DNA of 64,000 nucleotides from Betaproteobacteria bacterium (GTDB taxonomy: Bacteria; Pseudomonadota; Gammaproteobacteria; Burkholderiales; Usitatibacteraceae). Position numbers and translations under genes: made by a program. The notes under the pieces are model-generated. The model was not told where the DNA came from. It worked only from the letters and a program-made list of their open reading frames with translations, and ran no database searches. This document shows, in pieces, positions 1-8,847 of the stretch. The stretch spans positions 613,501-677,500 of the forward strand of contig JADKJU010000001.1 in assembly GCA_016720855.1 (NCBI GenBank), written 5' to 3'. Numbering within the stretch: position 1 is the first letter of the stretch; each line of letters starts with the position of its first letter.

Positions 1-89
1 ACCCGGAGCCGGTCGAGGAGCAGCGGCCCGACGGCGTCGTCGCCGCGGCTGCGGTTGCCGACGGCGAAGATGGCAACCGCGCCGCTCAC
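1..89 (-). CDS. [NiFe] hydrogenase maturation protease (N-terminal part, HoxW/HyaD-like)
   Basis: Only the first 29 codons lie in the window; the gene runs off the left edge. On the minus strand a GTG start overlaps the hoxH stop as GTGA (87-89 with TGA 86-88). The translation begins MSGAVAIFAVGNRSRGDDAV and continues into GPLLLDRLR. The GNRSRGDDAVGP segment matches the conserved N-terminus of hydrogenase endopeptidases, which remove the C-terminal tail of the large subunit after nickel insertion and carry a Ni-binding acid in this segment. The last-gene position in a hoxFUYH operon suggests it processes HoxH. Family is clear from this short piece; the HoxW assignment is inference from context. 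Confidence 0.8.
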   Translation of the reverse strand, partial: MSGAVAIFAVGNRSRGDDAVGPLLLDRLR

Positions 90-1579
90 GGCGGCGATCG
101 GCTCACGGTGCCGTCACCGTGACGCGCAAGCTGGTCCAGCTCGACGCCATCGGCGCCGACAAGGGTCAGCTCGAGCGCCATCTGCCCGAGCGCGTGAGTG
201 GCGCAGGACAGGCACGGATCGAAGGCGCGGATCGCCACCTCGATGTGATTGAGCAGCCCCTCGGTCAGGCGGTGGCCGCTCAGGTAACGCTTGGCGACGT
301 GGCGGATGGCCTCGTTCATCGCCTGGTTGTTGTGCGTGGTCGAGACGATGAGGTTGCACATCGTGACCAGGTCGTCGTCGTTCACGCGGTAATGGTGGAT
401 CAGCGTTCCGCGCGGCGCCTCGATGACGCCGATGCCCTCGCGCGCATGCTCGCCGGTCGATACGAGGTCGTCGCCCATGATGTCGTCGTCGTGCAGCAGG
501 TCCTTGATCGTCTCCGCGGCGTGCAGCATCTCGATCATGCGCGTCCAGTGATAGGCAAGCGGCGCATGGATCGGGGAGCCGCCGGCGTAATCGACGAACT
601 CACGCCGCTCCGCGTCGGCCAGGGGCGAGGCGATGTGATCGCAGTTCTGCACCCGCGCGAGCGGCCCCACCTTGTACCAGCCTTTCTCGGCGCCGAGCGA
701 GGAGAGGAACGGGAACTTCATGTAGCTCCACGGCTTCACTTCCTCGCGGATGTACGACGCGTACTCGCGATAGTTCACGTGGTCGAAGAGGATCGCGCCG
801 GACTCGTCTCGGGCACGCAGGCTGCCGTCATAGAAATCCAGGGCTCCGTCCGGCGCCACCAGCGACATCATGCCGGAGCGGAAGACGCCGAAGCTGTTGT
901 AGAGCGCCGGGTCCTGCCCGTGCAATTGCTTCACCAGGGCAACGGCGTCGCGCGACCAGGCGACCATGTCGTAGATGTCGGCGAGCAGGACATCGCGCTC
1001 CTCGCGGGTGACGGACTTGTTCACGCCGCCGGGGATCGAGCCCGTGCCGTGGATGCGCTTGCCGGCCGTGACCCGGATCACCTCCTGCCCGAAACGGCGA
1101 AGCAGCACGCCGCGCCGGGCCGTCTCGGGGTGCGCCGCGGCGACCCCCACGATGTTGCGCTTCGCCACCTCGCTGGCGAAGCCGAACAGCAGGTCCGGCG
1201 AGCACAGGTGGAAGAAATGCAGCGCGTGCGACTGCAGGATCTGGCCGTAGTGCATCAGGCGCCGGACCTTCTCTGCCGTCGGGGTGAGACGCTTCGTGCC
1301 GACGATGGCATCCATCGCCTTCGAGGCCGCCAGGTGGTGGCTCACCGGGCAGATGCCGCACAGGCGCTGCACCATCACCGGCACTTCCCAGTACGGCCGG
1401 CCCTGGATGAAGCGCTCGAAGCCGCGGAACTCGACCACGTGCAGTCGCACCTGCCGCACCTTGTCGTCGTCGTCGAGGAGGATCGTCACCTTGCCGTGGC
1501 CTTCGACGCGCGACACCGGGTCGATCGCCACGCGGCGCAGCTGCTCCGGGTGCTCCGCAGTCTCGAGTCCGTAGGTCAT
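86..1579 (-). CDS. hoxH: NAD-reducing [NiFe] hydrogenase large subunit HoxH
   Basis: Catalytic subunit that binds the NiFe(CN)2CO centre and splits or forms H2. 497 residues. The N-terminal metal motif RLCGICPVSHH gives Cys74 and Cys77; the C-terminal motif DPCLSCATH gives Cys456, Cys459 and His462. A 35-residue tail follows His462, the expected substrate of the maturation protease whose gene overlaps the stop codon. Length and motifs fit group 3d HoxH. It follows hoxY after 42 bp in a hoxF-hoxU-hoxY-hoxH-protease operon. The ATG at 1577-1579 is the only sensible start. Confidence 0.97.
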   Translation of the reverse strand: MTYGLETAEHPEQLRRVAIDPVSRVEGHGKVTILLDDDDKVRQVRLHVVEFRGFERFIQGRPYWEVPVMVQRLCGICPVSHHLAASKAMDAIVGTKRLTPTAEKVRRLMHYGQILQSHALHFFHLCSPDLLFGFASEVAKRNIVGVAAAHPETARRGVLLRRFGQEVIRVTAGKRIHGTGSIPGGVNKSVTREERDVLLADIYDMVAWSRDAVALVKQLHGQDPALYNSFGVFRSGMMSLVAPDGALDFYDGSLRARDESGAILFDHVNYREYASYIREEVKPWSYMKFPFLSSLGAEKGWYKVGPLARVQNCDHIASPLADAERREFVDYAGGSPIHAPLAYHWTRMIEMLHAAETIKDLLHDDDIMGDDLVSTGEHAREGIGVIEAPRGTLIHHYRVNDDDLVTMCNLIVSTTHNNQAMNEAIRHVAKRYLSGHRLTEGLLNHIEVAIRAFDPCLSCATHALGQMALELTLVGADGVELDQLARHGDGTVSRSPP

Positions 1580-1621
1580 GGTGTCCCTTGCTTCCTGTAG
1601 TCGGCTCGTTCCACGACCCTG

Positions 1622-2173
1622 TCAGTCGAAATGGATGAGCGAGTGGTCGAGCGGGTGCTCGCGGCCTTCGAGAAGGCCGGTGAGCACCTGCCAGATGGCG
1701 TCCGCGGAGGGCGGGCAGCCGGGGATGAAGTGGTCGATCCGGACGACCTCGTGCAGCGGGTGGACCTTGTTGAGCGGCAGCGGCAGTTCCGGATCGTTCG
1801 GAATGAGGCCGTACTCGGCGCCCGGCTCGCTGCGATAGACCTCCTGCAGCAGGAGCGGCAGGCTCAGGTGGTTTCTCTGCGCCGGCAGGCCGCCGTTGAT
1901 CGCGCAGGCCCCCAGCGCCACCAGCACCTTGCAGCGGCGCCTGAACTCCCGCAGCACCTCGACGTTCTCGGCATTGCAGAGCCCGCCCTCGATGATGCCC
2001 ACGTCGCACTCGCCCACCTCCTTGATGTCCGTGATGGGCGAGCGGTCGAACTCCACCTTGTCGAGCAACGTGAACAGGCGCTCGTCGATGTCCAGTATCG
2101 ACATGTGGCAGCCGAAGCAGCCGGCGAGCGACGTCGTGGCGACCTTGAGCTTTCTCGCGGCGATCGCATTCAC
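1622..2173 (-). CDS. hoxY: NAD-reducing hydrogenase small subunit HoxY
   Basis: 183 residues. It carries the proximal [4Fe-4S] cluster between HoxH and the diaphorase module. The ligand motifs are visible: LAGCFGCHMS near residues 17-25, GACAINGG in the middle and PGCPPSADAIW near the C-terminus. As usual for HoxY, the extra ferredoxin-like C-terminal domain of periplasmic uptake small subunits and the Tat signal are absent, so the enzyme is cytoplasmic. The start is GTG (2171-2173), only 1 base after the hoxU stop, so translation is probably coupled. The nearby ATG is out of frame. Confidence 0.95.
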   Translation of the reverse strand: MNAIAARKLKVATTSLAGCFGCHMSILDIDERLFTLLDKVEFDRSPITDIKEVGECDVGIIEGGLCNAENVEVLREFRRRCKVLVALGACAINGGLPAQRNHLSLPLLLQEVYRSEPGAEYGLIPNDPELPLPLNKVHPLHEVVRIDHFIPGCPPSADAIWQVLTGLLEGREHPLDHSLIHFD

Positions 2174-2174
2174 G

Positions 2175-2891
2175 TCATCGCTCCTCGATTTGCGCCGAGG
2201 CGTCGGCCACGGCGCTGATGGGTTTCAGGTCGAAAACGCGCCTGCCGAGCGGCACGGAGAATCCGCGGCGCTTGGGCAGGATCACGCCCACCGGGCACAC
2301 GTGTACCGCCCGGTCCCCGGCAGACACATCGCTGTCCACAAGCCTTCCGGTGCGCGAGTTCACGATGAGGCGCGTCCTCAGGCCCCGCCCTGCGAGCGCG
2401 AAGGCGTTCTTGCCGTCCACGTCCCGGCTCGCGCGAACGCACAGCGAGCAGAGGATGCAGCGGTTGAAGTCCAGGAGCAGGTCCGGGTGCGAGGCATCGA
2501 CGGGACGGTCGGGGAAGAAGTGATCGAAGTGCGGCGACACCATCCCCAGGTCGCAGGCCGTCGCCTGCAGCTTGCAGTCCCCGCTCTTCTCGCACGAGGG
2601 GCAGAAGTGGTTTCCCTCCACGAAGAGCATCTGCACCAGCGCCAGGCGCTCGGCATTGATGGCCGGCGTGTCGCTCTCCACCACCGCGCCCGCCGCGGCC
2701 GCCGTCGTGCACGAGGCGGACTGCCGTCCGCCCACCTTCACGGTGCACACCTTGCACGAGCCGTGCGGCTTGAAGTCGGGGTGGAAGCACAGGTGCGGGA
2801 TATAGGCACCCGCGGCCACGGCCGCCTGCAGGATCGTCTGTCCCTCGGAGAACGGGATCGCCCGTCCATCGAGCAGGAAGGTGGCGCTCAT
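2175..2891 (-). CDS. hoxU: NAD-reducing hydrogenase diaphorase iron-sulfur subunit HoxU
   Basis: 238 residues, homologous to the N-terminal part of complex I NuoG. Order: 2Fe-2S ferredoxin-like domain (PHLCFHPDFKPHGSCKVCTV plus a later Cys), His-Cys type [4Fe-4S] motif (HFCPSCEKSGDCKLQ), then a 4Fe-4S region (NRCILCSLCVRASRDV) with a late Cys in HVCPVG. It wires electrons between HoxF and HoxY. The ATG at 2889-2891 overlaps the hoxF stop as ATGA. The same reading frame stays open far upstream, but that stretch is antiphase to hoxF and is not coding. Confidence 0.95.
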   Translation of the reverse strand: MSATFLLDGRAIPFSEGQTILQAAVAAGAYIPHLCFHPDFKPHGSCKVCTVKVGGRQSASCTTAAAAGAVVESDTPAINAERLALVQMLFVEGNHFCPSCEKSGDCKLQATACDLGMVSPHFDHFFPDRPVDASHPDLLLDFNRCILCSLCVRASRDVDGKNAFALAGRGLRTRLIVNSRTGRLVDSDVSAGDRAVHVCPVGVILPKRRGFSVPLGRRVFDLKPISAVADASAQIEER

Positions 2892-4702
2892 GTGGCCTCC
2901 TCCGGAAGCACGTGGGCGGCAGGATCGTCGCGTCCGGTCATCTGCCGTGCCGCACCAAGCGCGCGGTCGAGGTCGAACGCGGGCTCGAACTCCTCGTGCG
3001 CCAGGCGCCTCAGGTAGGCGGGGCGGAATTTCGCGATCGTCGTGAGCACGGGGTTGCAGGCCGAGTGGCCGAGCCCGCAGTGGCTCATCGACTGCAGGAT
3101 CAGGTTCATCTTCTCGATCTCGGCGAAGTCGTACGGCGAGCCGTGCCCGTTGGCGAGCTTGTCCATCATCTGCGTGAGCAGCGAGGTCCCGACGCGGCAC
3201 GGCGTGCAGAACCCGCAGCTTTCGTGCGCGAAGAAGTGCACGAAATTGCGGGCCACCTGGAACATGTCGCGGCTTTCGTCGAAGACCATGAGCGCGCCCG
3301 CGGTAGGCAAGTCCTCGAATCCGATGCGCCGCCCGAATTCGGCGGCCGGCACGCAGGCGCCCGACGGGCCGCTCACCTGAACCGCTTTCGTTTTCCGGGC
3401 ACCGCAATCCTCCAGCACCTGCCTCACCTCGACGCCGAACGGATATTCGTAGATCCCCGGCCGCGCACAGTCTCCGGAGACGCACAGGAGTTTCGTGCCG
3501 GACGATTCCCGCGTGCCGATGTCCGCGTACCATGCGCCCCCCTTGAGCGCCACGAGGCACGACGAGGCGAAGGTCTCCACGTTGTTCACCACCGTGGGCT
3601 GGCCGAGATAGCCGTGGGTGACGGGGTACGGCGGGCGGTTTCGCGGCGTGCCGCGCTTGCCCTCGAGCGACTCGATGAGGGCCGACTCCTCGCCGCATAC
3701 ATAGGCCCCCGCCCCGACGTGAATGGCGACGTCGAAATCGAAGCCTTCGCGGCCCAGGATCGATTCGCCCAGCAGGCCCGCGGCACGGCGCCGCTCGAGC
3801 ACGCCTTCCAGATGCCCGAGGAGGAAGCGATACTCGCCCCGCAGGTAGATGAAGCCGCGCCAGGCGCCGGTGGCGAGGGCGCCGAGCGTCATGCCTTCGA
3901 TCACCGCGTCCGCCGCCGTGGCGAGGAGCACCCGATCCTTGAAATTCCCCGGCTCGCCCTCGTCGGCATTGCACACCAGGTACCGGGCCTTGCCGGGCGC
4001 GTCGCGGCAGGCTTGCCACTTGAGGCCTGCCGGGAACCCCGCGCCGCCGCGCCCGCGCAATCGCGAGGCCTTCATCTCCCCGATGAGCGCCTCGGTTCCA
4101 CGCGCCATCGCGGCTTGCAGCGCAGCCCCGGGAAGCCAGGGCGTGCCCAGGAGCACATCGCGCCGATGGATGTTCTCATCGACCCGGAAGAATTCCGCGG
4201 GCCAATCCCCCACGGGGATTTGCTCGCGGACGAGATCGCAGATCTCATCCACGCGCGCCTCGCTCAGCCGCGTGATGGCGATGCCGTTCACGAGGATCGC
4301 CGGCCCCTGGTCGCACAGCCCCGTGCAGGAAGTGGAGTCCACGCTCACGAGCCCGTCCTCGCTCACCTTGCCGCGCTCGATCCACAGGTTGCGGCACATC
4401 CGGTCGAGAAGCACCTGGTTGCCGAGCATCCGGTCGGTGATGTTGTCGCTGAAGAGGATGCGGTAGCGACCGCACGGGTTGATGTGCAGGAACGAGTAGA
4501 AGGTCGCCACCCCCAGGATTTTCGAGCGGGGAAGCCCCAGGCGGGCCTGAATGCAGTCGATCGCCTCGGGGGTGATCCAGCCGCAGGACTCCTGGACTTC
4601 GCGCAGGACCTGCAGCAGCTCGTGGGGATCATGCCGGTGGCGCGCCATCGCCGTGGCGGCCGCTTCTGCGGGATCTGGAGTCATGCGATCGGCGGGAGAC
4701 AT
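2888..4702 (-). CDS. hoxF: NAD-reducing hydrogenase diaphorase subunit HoxF with fused NuoE-like domain
   Basis: 604 residues. An N-terminal NuoE/HoxE-like thioredoxin fold (about 20-165) is fused to a NuoF-like domain (about 200-600). The NuoF part has the FMN/NADH signature GRGGAGFPAGLKW, NADEGEPGNFKDR, GAGAYVCGEESAL and the [4Fe-4S] motif ESCGFCTPCRVG with a later Cys near SACNPV. In the NuoE-like part the second pair of 2Fe-2S ligands is present (CTGLCDQG), but the first pair aligns with Ser and Asp in FSDNITDRMLG, so a four-Cys N1a-type cluster is not expected. First gene of the hydrogenase operon; the product exchanges electrons with NAD(H) in the cytoplasm. Confidence 0.95.
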   Translation of the reverse strand: MSPADRMTPDPAEAAATAMARHRHDPHELLQVLREVQESCGWITPEAIDCIQARLGLPRSKILGVATFYSFLHINPCGRYRILFSDNITDRMLGNQVLLDRMCRNLWIERGKVSEDGLVSVDSTSCTGLCDQGPAILVNGIAITRLSEARVDEICDLVREQIPVGDWPAEFFRVDENIHRRDVLLGTPWLPGAALQAAMARGTEALIGEMKASRLRGRGGAGFPAGLKWQACRDAPGKARYLVCNADEGEPGNFKDRVLLATAADAVIEGMTLGALATGAWRGFIYLRGEYRFLLGHLEGVLERRRAAGLLGESILGREGFDFDVAIHVGAGAYVCGEESALIESLEGKRGTPRNRPPYPVTHGYLGQPTVVNNVETFASSCLVALKGGAWYADIGTRESSGTKLLCVSGDCARPGIYEYPFGVEVRQVLEDCGARKTKAVQVSGPSGACVPAAEFGRRIGFEDLPTAGALMVFDESRDMFQVARNFVHFFAHESCGFCTPCRVGTSLLTQMMDKLANGHGSPYDFAEIEKMNLILQSMSHCGLGHSACNPVLTTIAKFRPAYLRRLAHEEFEPAFDLDRALGAARQMTGRDDPAAHVLPEEAT

Positions 4703-4830
4703 GGGCCGGAACCTTGATCGCGGCGGCGCACCGACAAGCGCGCCACCACGCTTCCACCCTACCCCTCCCGACGCAGTCTTTCTTGACGCCGATCTAATGC
4801 GCAGCGCAATTCGGGCATATTTTCAGTCGG

Positions 4831-4915
4831 TGGTGCCCGGGGCCGGAGTCGAACCGGCAAGCCTCGCGGCTGCGGGTTTTAAGCCCGCTGCGTTTACCAG
4901 TTTCGCCACCCGGGC
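4831..4915 (-). tRNA. tRNA-Leu (anticodon TAA)
   Basis: Reading the minus strand, the acceptor stem GCCCGGG (4909-4915) pairs with CCCGGGC (4834-4840 region) and the gene ends with an encoded CCA at 4831-4833. The anticodon arm is CGGGCTTAAAACCCG with TAA, and the T-arm is CCGGTTCGACTCCGG. There is a long class II variable arm (CGCGAGGCTTGCCG region), as expected for tRNA-Leu. It lies between hoxF and the ANTAR regulator. Confidence 0.95.
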
Positions 4916-4928
4916 ATCGCCCGCGAGT

Positions 4929-5531
4929 TTACACGGGCGGGGCGTTGACGCTCTCGGTCTGTTCGATGACGGTGAGGGCCATCTCGTCGATGACGAGTCC
5001 CGCCGAATCGGCGCGCTGGTGGAGCATGCGCACGGCCTCGTCGCAGTTGACCTTGTGCCGTTCGGCGAGGATGCCGATCGCGATGAGCGCCTGGGGCCCG
5101 TGTCCCCCGCCGAGGGTATCGGCCAGCAGGCGCTCTCCCTCCCCCGTCTTGGGCAGGGTGACGGCGCGCGCCAGGGCGGAGCGGATGGCAGGGACGAGCT
5201 TCGCGAGGTCCACCGGCTTCGAGACGAAGCCCAACGTCCCCAGGGACGTTGCCCGGCTCCGGACCTCATCGTCCCGCGCCGATACCAGCAACATGAATGG
5301 CACCCGGGCTTCGCGTGCCAGGGATTCCGCGACGGCAAGGCCATTGTGGCCCGCCATCGCGACGTCGAGAATCGCCAGGGCCGGCCGGACATCGATGGCG
5401 ACCCGCACCGCCTCGTCGCCATTGGTGGCGACCACGACGTCGAAGCCGGCGCGCGACAGGCCCGCCACGAGGGTGTTCAGGACAAAGCGGTCGTCATCGA
5501 CGACCAGCAGGCGGGGCATTGCCTGGGTCAT
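4929..5531 (-). CDS. ANTAR-domain response regulator
   Basis: 200 residues. Receiver domain at about 7-125 (LLVVDDDRFVLN, phosphoacceptor Asp in LAILDVAMAGHNG, Lys in GFVSKPVD), then a linker and an ANTAR domain (about 140-190: IAIGILAERHKVNCDEAVRM...). ANTAR regulators act by antitermination on target RNA hairpins, often in nitrogen or small-molecule catabolic operons. No partner histidine kinase is adjacent and no target is evident. It starts 14 bp from the tRNA-Leu gene, same strand. Confidence 0.88.
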   Translation of the reverse strand: MTQAMPRLLVVDDDRFVLNTLVAGLSRAGFDVVVATNGDEAVRVAIDVRPALAILDVAMAGHNGLAVAESLAREARVPFMLLVSARDDEVRSRATSLGTLGFVSKPVDLAKLVPAIRSALARAVTLPKTGEGERLLADTLGGGHGPQALIAIGILAERHKVNCDEAVRMLHQRADSAGLVIDEMALTVIEQTESVNAPPV

Positions 5532-5583
5532 GGGAGCCTCATACTGTGTCGATTATGCCCGACCCTCGCGCCCGGAGACCGCC

Positions 5584-5943
5584 TTGATCGCCCTTCGCCT
5601 GCTGCCTGTGGCCATCGCCCTGGCCCTCCTCGCCGCTCATACCTACCGGGCCCAGGCCTGGGTGCCATTAGGCATCACGGTGGCCCTGATGCCGCTGCTC
5701 TTCATCCGCGCCCCGTGGGCTGCCCGGGTGCTCCAGGCGGCACTTGCGATCGGCGCGCTCGAGTGGATTCGAACCGCCGTCGCCCTGGTGGCGCTGCGCC
5801 AGGCCACGGGCCAGCCCTTCGCCCGGCTTGCGATCATCCTCGGCGCCGTAGCGCTTGCGACGGGCCTTTGCGCGCTCATCGTCCAGTGGCGCCCGGTGCG
5901 CACGCATTTCGGGATGCCGTCCGCCGAGCGGCCCGAGGACTAG
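5584..5943 (+). CDS. Small multi-pass membrane protein of unknown function
   Basis: 119 residues starting at TTG (5584), with GGAGA 5 bases upstream; the nearby ATG at 5555 is out of frame. There are about four hydrophobic segments (residues 3-20, 26-43, 47-70 and 83-103), then a short charged C-terminus ending PSAERPED. I do not recognise a family. It is divergent from the ANTAR regulator and its stop overlaps the end of the convergent GGDEF gene by 4 bp. Confidence 0.65.
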   Translation: MIALRLLPVAIALALLAAHTYRAQAWVPLGITVALMPLLFIRAPWAARVLQAALAIGALEWIRTAVALVALRQATGQPFARLAIILGAVALATGLCALIVQWRPVRTHFGMPSAERPED

Positions 5944-7445
5944 GCAGCCTGCGCAAAGGCGCGAACCTGGTTGCGTCCATGGTGCTTGGCGTCGTAGAGG
6001 GCGGAGTCCGCCTGGCTCATGAGGGTATCGAGGTTGGTGCCGTCGGCCAGCGCAGCCACGCCGATGGACACCGAGATGCGAAGCGGCACGCCCTCGTCGC
6101 GGGTCACCTCGGCGTTCCCGATCGCTACGCGAAGGCGCTCGGCCACCTCGATCGCCCCCTCGATCGCGGTTTCGGGCAACAGGATCGCGAACTCCTCCCC
6201 CCCGACGCGCCCCACCTCGTCCACGGTCCGGAGCACTTCACGGCAGGTCGCGGCCAGTTGCCGCAGAACACGGTCCCCCGCGCGGTGACCGTGGGCATCG
6301 TTCACGTCCTTGAAATGGTCGATGTCGAGCATCAGGAGCGACAGCGGCGCGTCATACCGCCGCGAGCGGACGAGCTCCGCCTCGGCCGTCTCGAAGAAGT
6401 GGCGCCGGCTGGCAAGCCCCGTGAGCGCATCGGTATGGGCCTGCGTCTCGAGGAGCCGAGTCACCCGCCGCTGGTGGCGCCAGGCGCGATCGACCATGAC
6501 GGCGGCGCCGATCGCCACCGCGAAGAGCACGCTCGACAGGACCACCACCACCCCCATGTCACGGCGCCAGTGTCCGAGGTATTCCGCCGTGGCGCGGCCC
6601 ACGGTGATGTGCAGCGGGTAACCGGTGATCCTGCGGTAGGAATACAGGCGCTCCACTCCGTCCACCGGGGCGGCAGCATGGAATGTCCCGGAAATCTCCC
6701 CTCGCTCCACGAGTTCCCGAAGCGCGTCGGGCACGGTCCCCTGGCTTGCGGGCTCCGCCAACGGCGGGTGGCGCGCGATGATCTCGAGACCCTCGCCACG
6801 CAGGGTCACCGCGCCGTTGCTGCCCGCATCGGCGGCAGCGAGCAGGGTGACCAGCCGGTCGATCGGGATGGGCGCGATGACGGCTCCCGCGAACCGTCCG
6901 TCGGCGTATTCGATTCGGCGCGCAATGTCGATCACCCACGGGCCGTCCGGACCGTCTCGGTGCAGGCCGGAAATGACAATGCCCGGTTCGTTCGTGTTTC
7001 GAAGTCGGGCGAAGTACGGTTGTTCCATGCTCTCCGCGGCGGGCGCGTTCGCGAACTCCGCCTGGTAGAGGATTCTGCCAACGGCGTCGGAAACGCGGAT
7101 CCCGAGGATCTCCGGCACGTTGGCGTGGATATTGGCCACGAAGGTGCGGAACTCCGTTTCGTCGATGGGGGCCCCCGCAAGCTGCCGTTCCCGCTCGGTG
7201 GCCACGGTGTGCAGCGCGAGCTTGACCTTGTCCACCAGCCCGGCGAGGTCGCTTTCCAGCACCCGCGCCACGCTGTAGGTCTCGACGACCGCCTGCTCCT
7301 CGTGCTGGTGCCGGCTCGCGACCATCGTCTGGGCGATGAGGAGCGCCAGGAGGACCAGTAGCGCGGCCACGACCCACCACAGGCGAGTGACAAACCGGCC
7401 TTTCCGGACTGGTTCCACAGGAGCCCTCCTGCGGCCATCCTGCAC
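5940..7445 (-). CDS. Diguanylate cyclase with periplasmic sensor domain
   Basis: 501 residues. A cytoplasmic N-tail precedes TM1 (about 23-43); a periplasmic Cache-like sensor (about 45-290) contains GRILYQAEFANAP and PWVIDIARRIEYADGRF; TM2 is at about 298-320; a GGDEF domain fills 340-495. The active site is intact (GRVGGEEFAILLP), and a product-inhibition RxxD (RTVD) sits five residues before GGEEF. Expected product is cyclic di-GMP. Ligand unknown. Confidence 0.9.
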   Translation of the reverse strand: MQDGRRRAPVEPVRKGRFVTRLWWVVAALLVLLALLIAQTMVASRHQHEEQAVVETYSVARVLESDLAGLVDKVKLALHTVATERERQLAGAPIDETEFRTFVANIHANVPEILGIRVSDAVGRILYQAEFANAPAAESMEQPYFARLRNTNEPGIVISGLHRDGPDGPWVIDIARRIEYADGRFAGAVIAPIPIDRLVTLLAAADAGSNGAVTLRGEGLEIIARHPPLAEPASQGTVPDALRELVERGEISGTFHAAAPVDGVERLYSYRRITGYPLHITVGRATAEYLGHWRRDMGVVVVLSSVLFAVAIGAAVMVDRAWRHQRRVTRLLETQAHTDALTGLASRRHFFETAEAELVRSRRYDAPLSLLMLDIDHFKDVNDAHGHRAGDRVLRQLAATCREVLRTVDEVGRVGGEEFAILLPETAIEGAIEVAERLRVAIGNAEVTRDEGVPLRISVSIGVAALADGTNLDTLMSQADSALYDAKHHGRNQVRAFAQAA

Positions 7446-7490
7446 CCCGGGCAGGGCGCGGACTTGTCGGTCGTCAGGAGTTGGCGCGAT

Positions 7491-7898
7491 TCAGTTGCAT
7501 TGCGCGTTGCACAGCCGGACCACGTCGGCCTGCGTAAGAGGCCCTCCGTCCCACGAACGCGCGTCGGCGGGCAGGTAGCACGAGCACAGGCGCACGATGC
7601 CGGTCCAACGCGGCACCGTCGTCGTGACGCGCCAGGCGCTGCTCATGGGCGTGCCATAGGTGTTGGCCCAGGGGTTCTCGTCGCGGGCCACCCAGGTACG
7701 CGGGCCGGTCGATGGATACTCCGCGGGCCGCTGGGGTCTTGCGACGAGGTCGGTCCAGAAGCGGTCCGCATTGTCGCGCCGCAACTGCTCGCGCAGCCAG
7801 GCGTTGCCGTAATCGCCCCAGTAGTCGGCGGCGGCAGGGGCGCTCGCCACCAGGAAGGCAGCGGCGGCGGCTCGGGCAAGCGGCAAAAAGCGGATCAT
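7491..7898 (-). CDS. Small secreted hypothetical protein
   Basis: 135 residues from ATG 7896-7898. The N-terminus MIRFLPLARAAAAAFLVASA looks like a Sec signal peptide with cleavage after APAAA. The mature part begins DYWGDYGNAWLREQLRRDN and has four Cys near the C-terminus (RLCSCYLPAD and VRLCNAQCN), which could form disulfides. An upstream in-frame start at 7925 would add nine residues before the signal and is less likely. Family not recognised. Confidence 0.6.
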   Translation of the reverse strand: MIRFLPLARAAAAAFLVASAPAAADYWGDYGNAWLREQLRRDNADRFWTDLVARPQRPAEYPSTGPRTWVARDENPWANTYGTPMSSAWRVTTTVPRWTGIVRLCSCYLPADARSWDGGPLTQADVVRLCNAQCN

Positions 7899-8049
7899 GG
7901 GCGTCACGGGAACGGATGGGGTCACTGGAGAGCCTAGCGCCGATACCCGGCGATTTCTGTGGCGTACGTCACAGGGGCGAATAAAGGGCGCCGCGAGGCG
8001 CCCTGCCTGGCGGGCCGTTGCAGCACGGCCGGCTTGCTCCCCGACCGTG

Positions 8050-8472
8050 CTAATTGATCGCGAGCCGGTGCGTCGGCGCGCCCCTGCGCTTGGGAAGCGT
8101 GAGCATCAGGACGCCCTCGGCGTACTTCGCCTCGGCCTTCGCGACGTCCACTTCCATCGGCAGCGTGAACGCGCGGGTCATTGTCCCCACATGGCGTTCC
8201 GTGCGCAGCACCTTGCCTTCCTTCTCGTCGATCTTCTCGCGGCGCACCTCGGCCGCGATCGAGACCATGTTGCCATCCACTTCGACGCGGATGTCTTCCT
8301 TTGTGACGCCGGGCATGTCGGCCTTCACGGTATAGCGGTCATCGGTTTCCGCGACATCGACCTTGATGGCGGGAGGTGCCGGTTGCGCATCCACCCACAT
8401 TGGCGGGAACATGCCCTTGAAGACACCCGGGACACTCGCTTCGAAGAGGTTCAGGGGTTTGAGGGTTCCCAT
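8050..8472 (-). CDS. Small heat-shock protein, Hsp20/alpha-crystallin family
   Basis: 140 residues. The start at 8470-8472 is chosen because AGGAGGAAACC lies directly before the ATG; an upstream ORF extension is rejected. The alpha-crystallin domain is about 45-135: VDVAETDDRYTVKADMPGVT, DGNMVSIAAEVRREK, and GVLMLTLPKR near the end. ATP-independent holdase chaperone. It lies 120 bp downstream of the ACP gene on the same strand, at the end of the acs-PDH cluster. Confidence 0.9.
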   Translation of the reverse strand: MGTLKPLNLFEASVPGVFKGMFPPMWVDAQPAPPAIKVDVAETDDRYTVKADMPGVTKEDIRVEVDGNMVSIAAEVRREKIDEKEGKVLRTERHVGTMTRAFTLPMEVDVAKAEAKYAEGVLMLTLPKRRGAPTHRLAIN

Positions 8473-8592
8473 GGTTTCCTCCTGCAGTCTTCCAGGCCGC
8501 GCTGGCGTCACCTCCACCAGCGCCCGGAATGAAAGACACTTCACTCCGTGCCTGAAGTGTATTCCCGCCACGGGCGCGCCTCTTGCCGGGGG

Positions 8593-8847
8593 TCAAGAAG
8601 GCGTCGAATTTCGTGCCGCGATGTACTCGCAGATGCGGTCGAGGGTATCGAGCGCGGCGTAATCGGACTCCGCGATTTCCACCCCGAAGCGCTGGTGCAC
8701 GGCAATGAGGAAATTGAGCCAGTCCATGGAGTCGAGATCGACCTGGTCGCGCAGCAGCTTGTCGGGCGCGACCTCGCCCGCCTCCAGCTCCGGAGCGATC
8801 TTCCTCAATTCGGCGAAGACGAGCGGGCGTAGTGCATCGGCATTCAT
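8593..8847 (-). CDS. Acyl carrier protein-like protein of the acs-PDH cluster
   Basis: 84 residues. Phosphopantetheine attachment motif LDSMDWLNFLIAV with the acceptor Ser near residue 40, in a four-helix ACP-like protein. The ATG overlaps the E2 stop (ATGA, 8844-8847), so it is translationally coupled to the dehydrogenase. Normal fatty-acid ACP sits next to fabF/fabD, so this is a specialised carrier protein. Its role beside a pyruvate-type dehydrogenase is not known to me. Confidence 0.85.
   Translation of the reverse strand: MNADALRPLVFAELRKIAPELEAGEVAPDKLLRDQVDLDSMDWLNFLIAVHQRFGVEIAESDYAALDTLDRICEYIAARNSTPS

Noticed and set aside
119..1600. Plus-strand 493-codon frame opposite hoxH
   Set aside because: Antisense shadow of hoxH; the minus-strand frame has all hydrogenase motifs.
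4703..4830. Possible sigma54 or HoxA-type promoter for the hydrogenase operon
   Set aside because: I could not find a convincing GG-N10-GC element at the right spacing in this leader.
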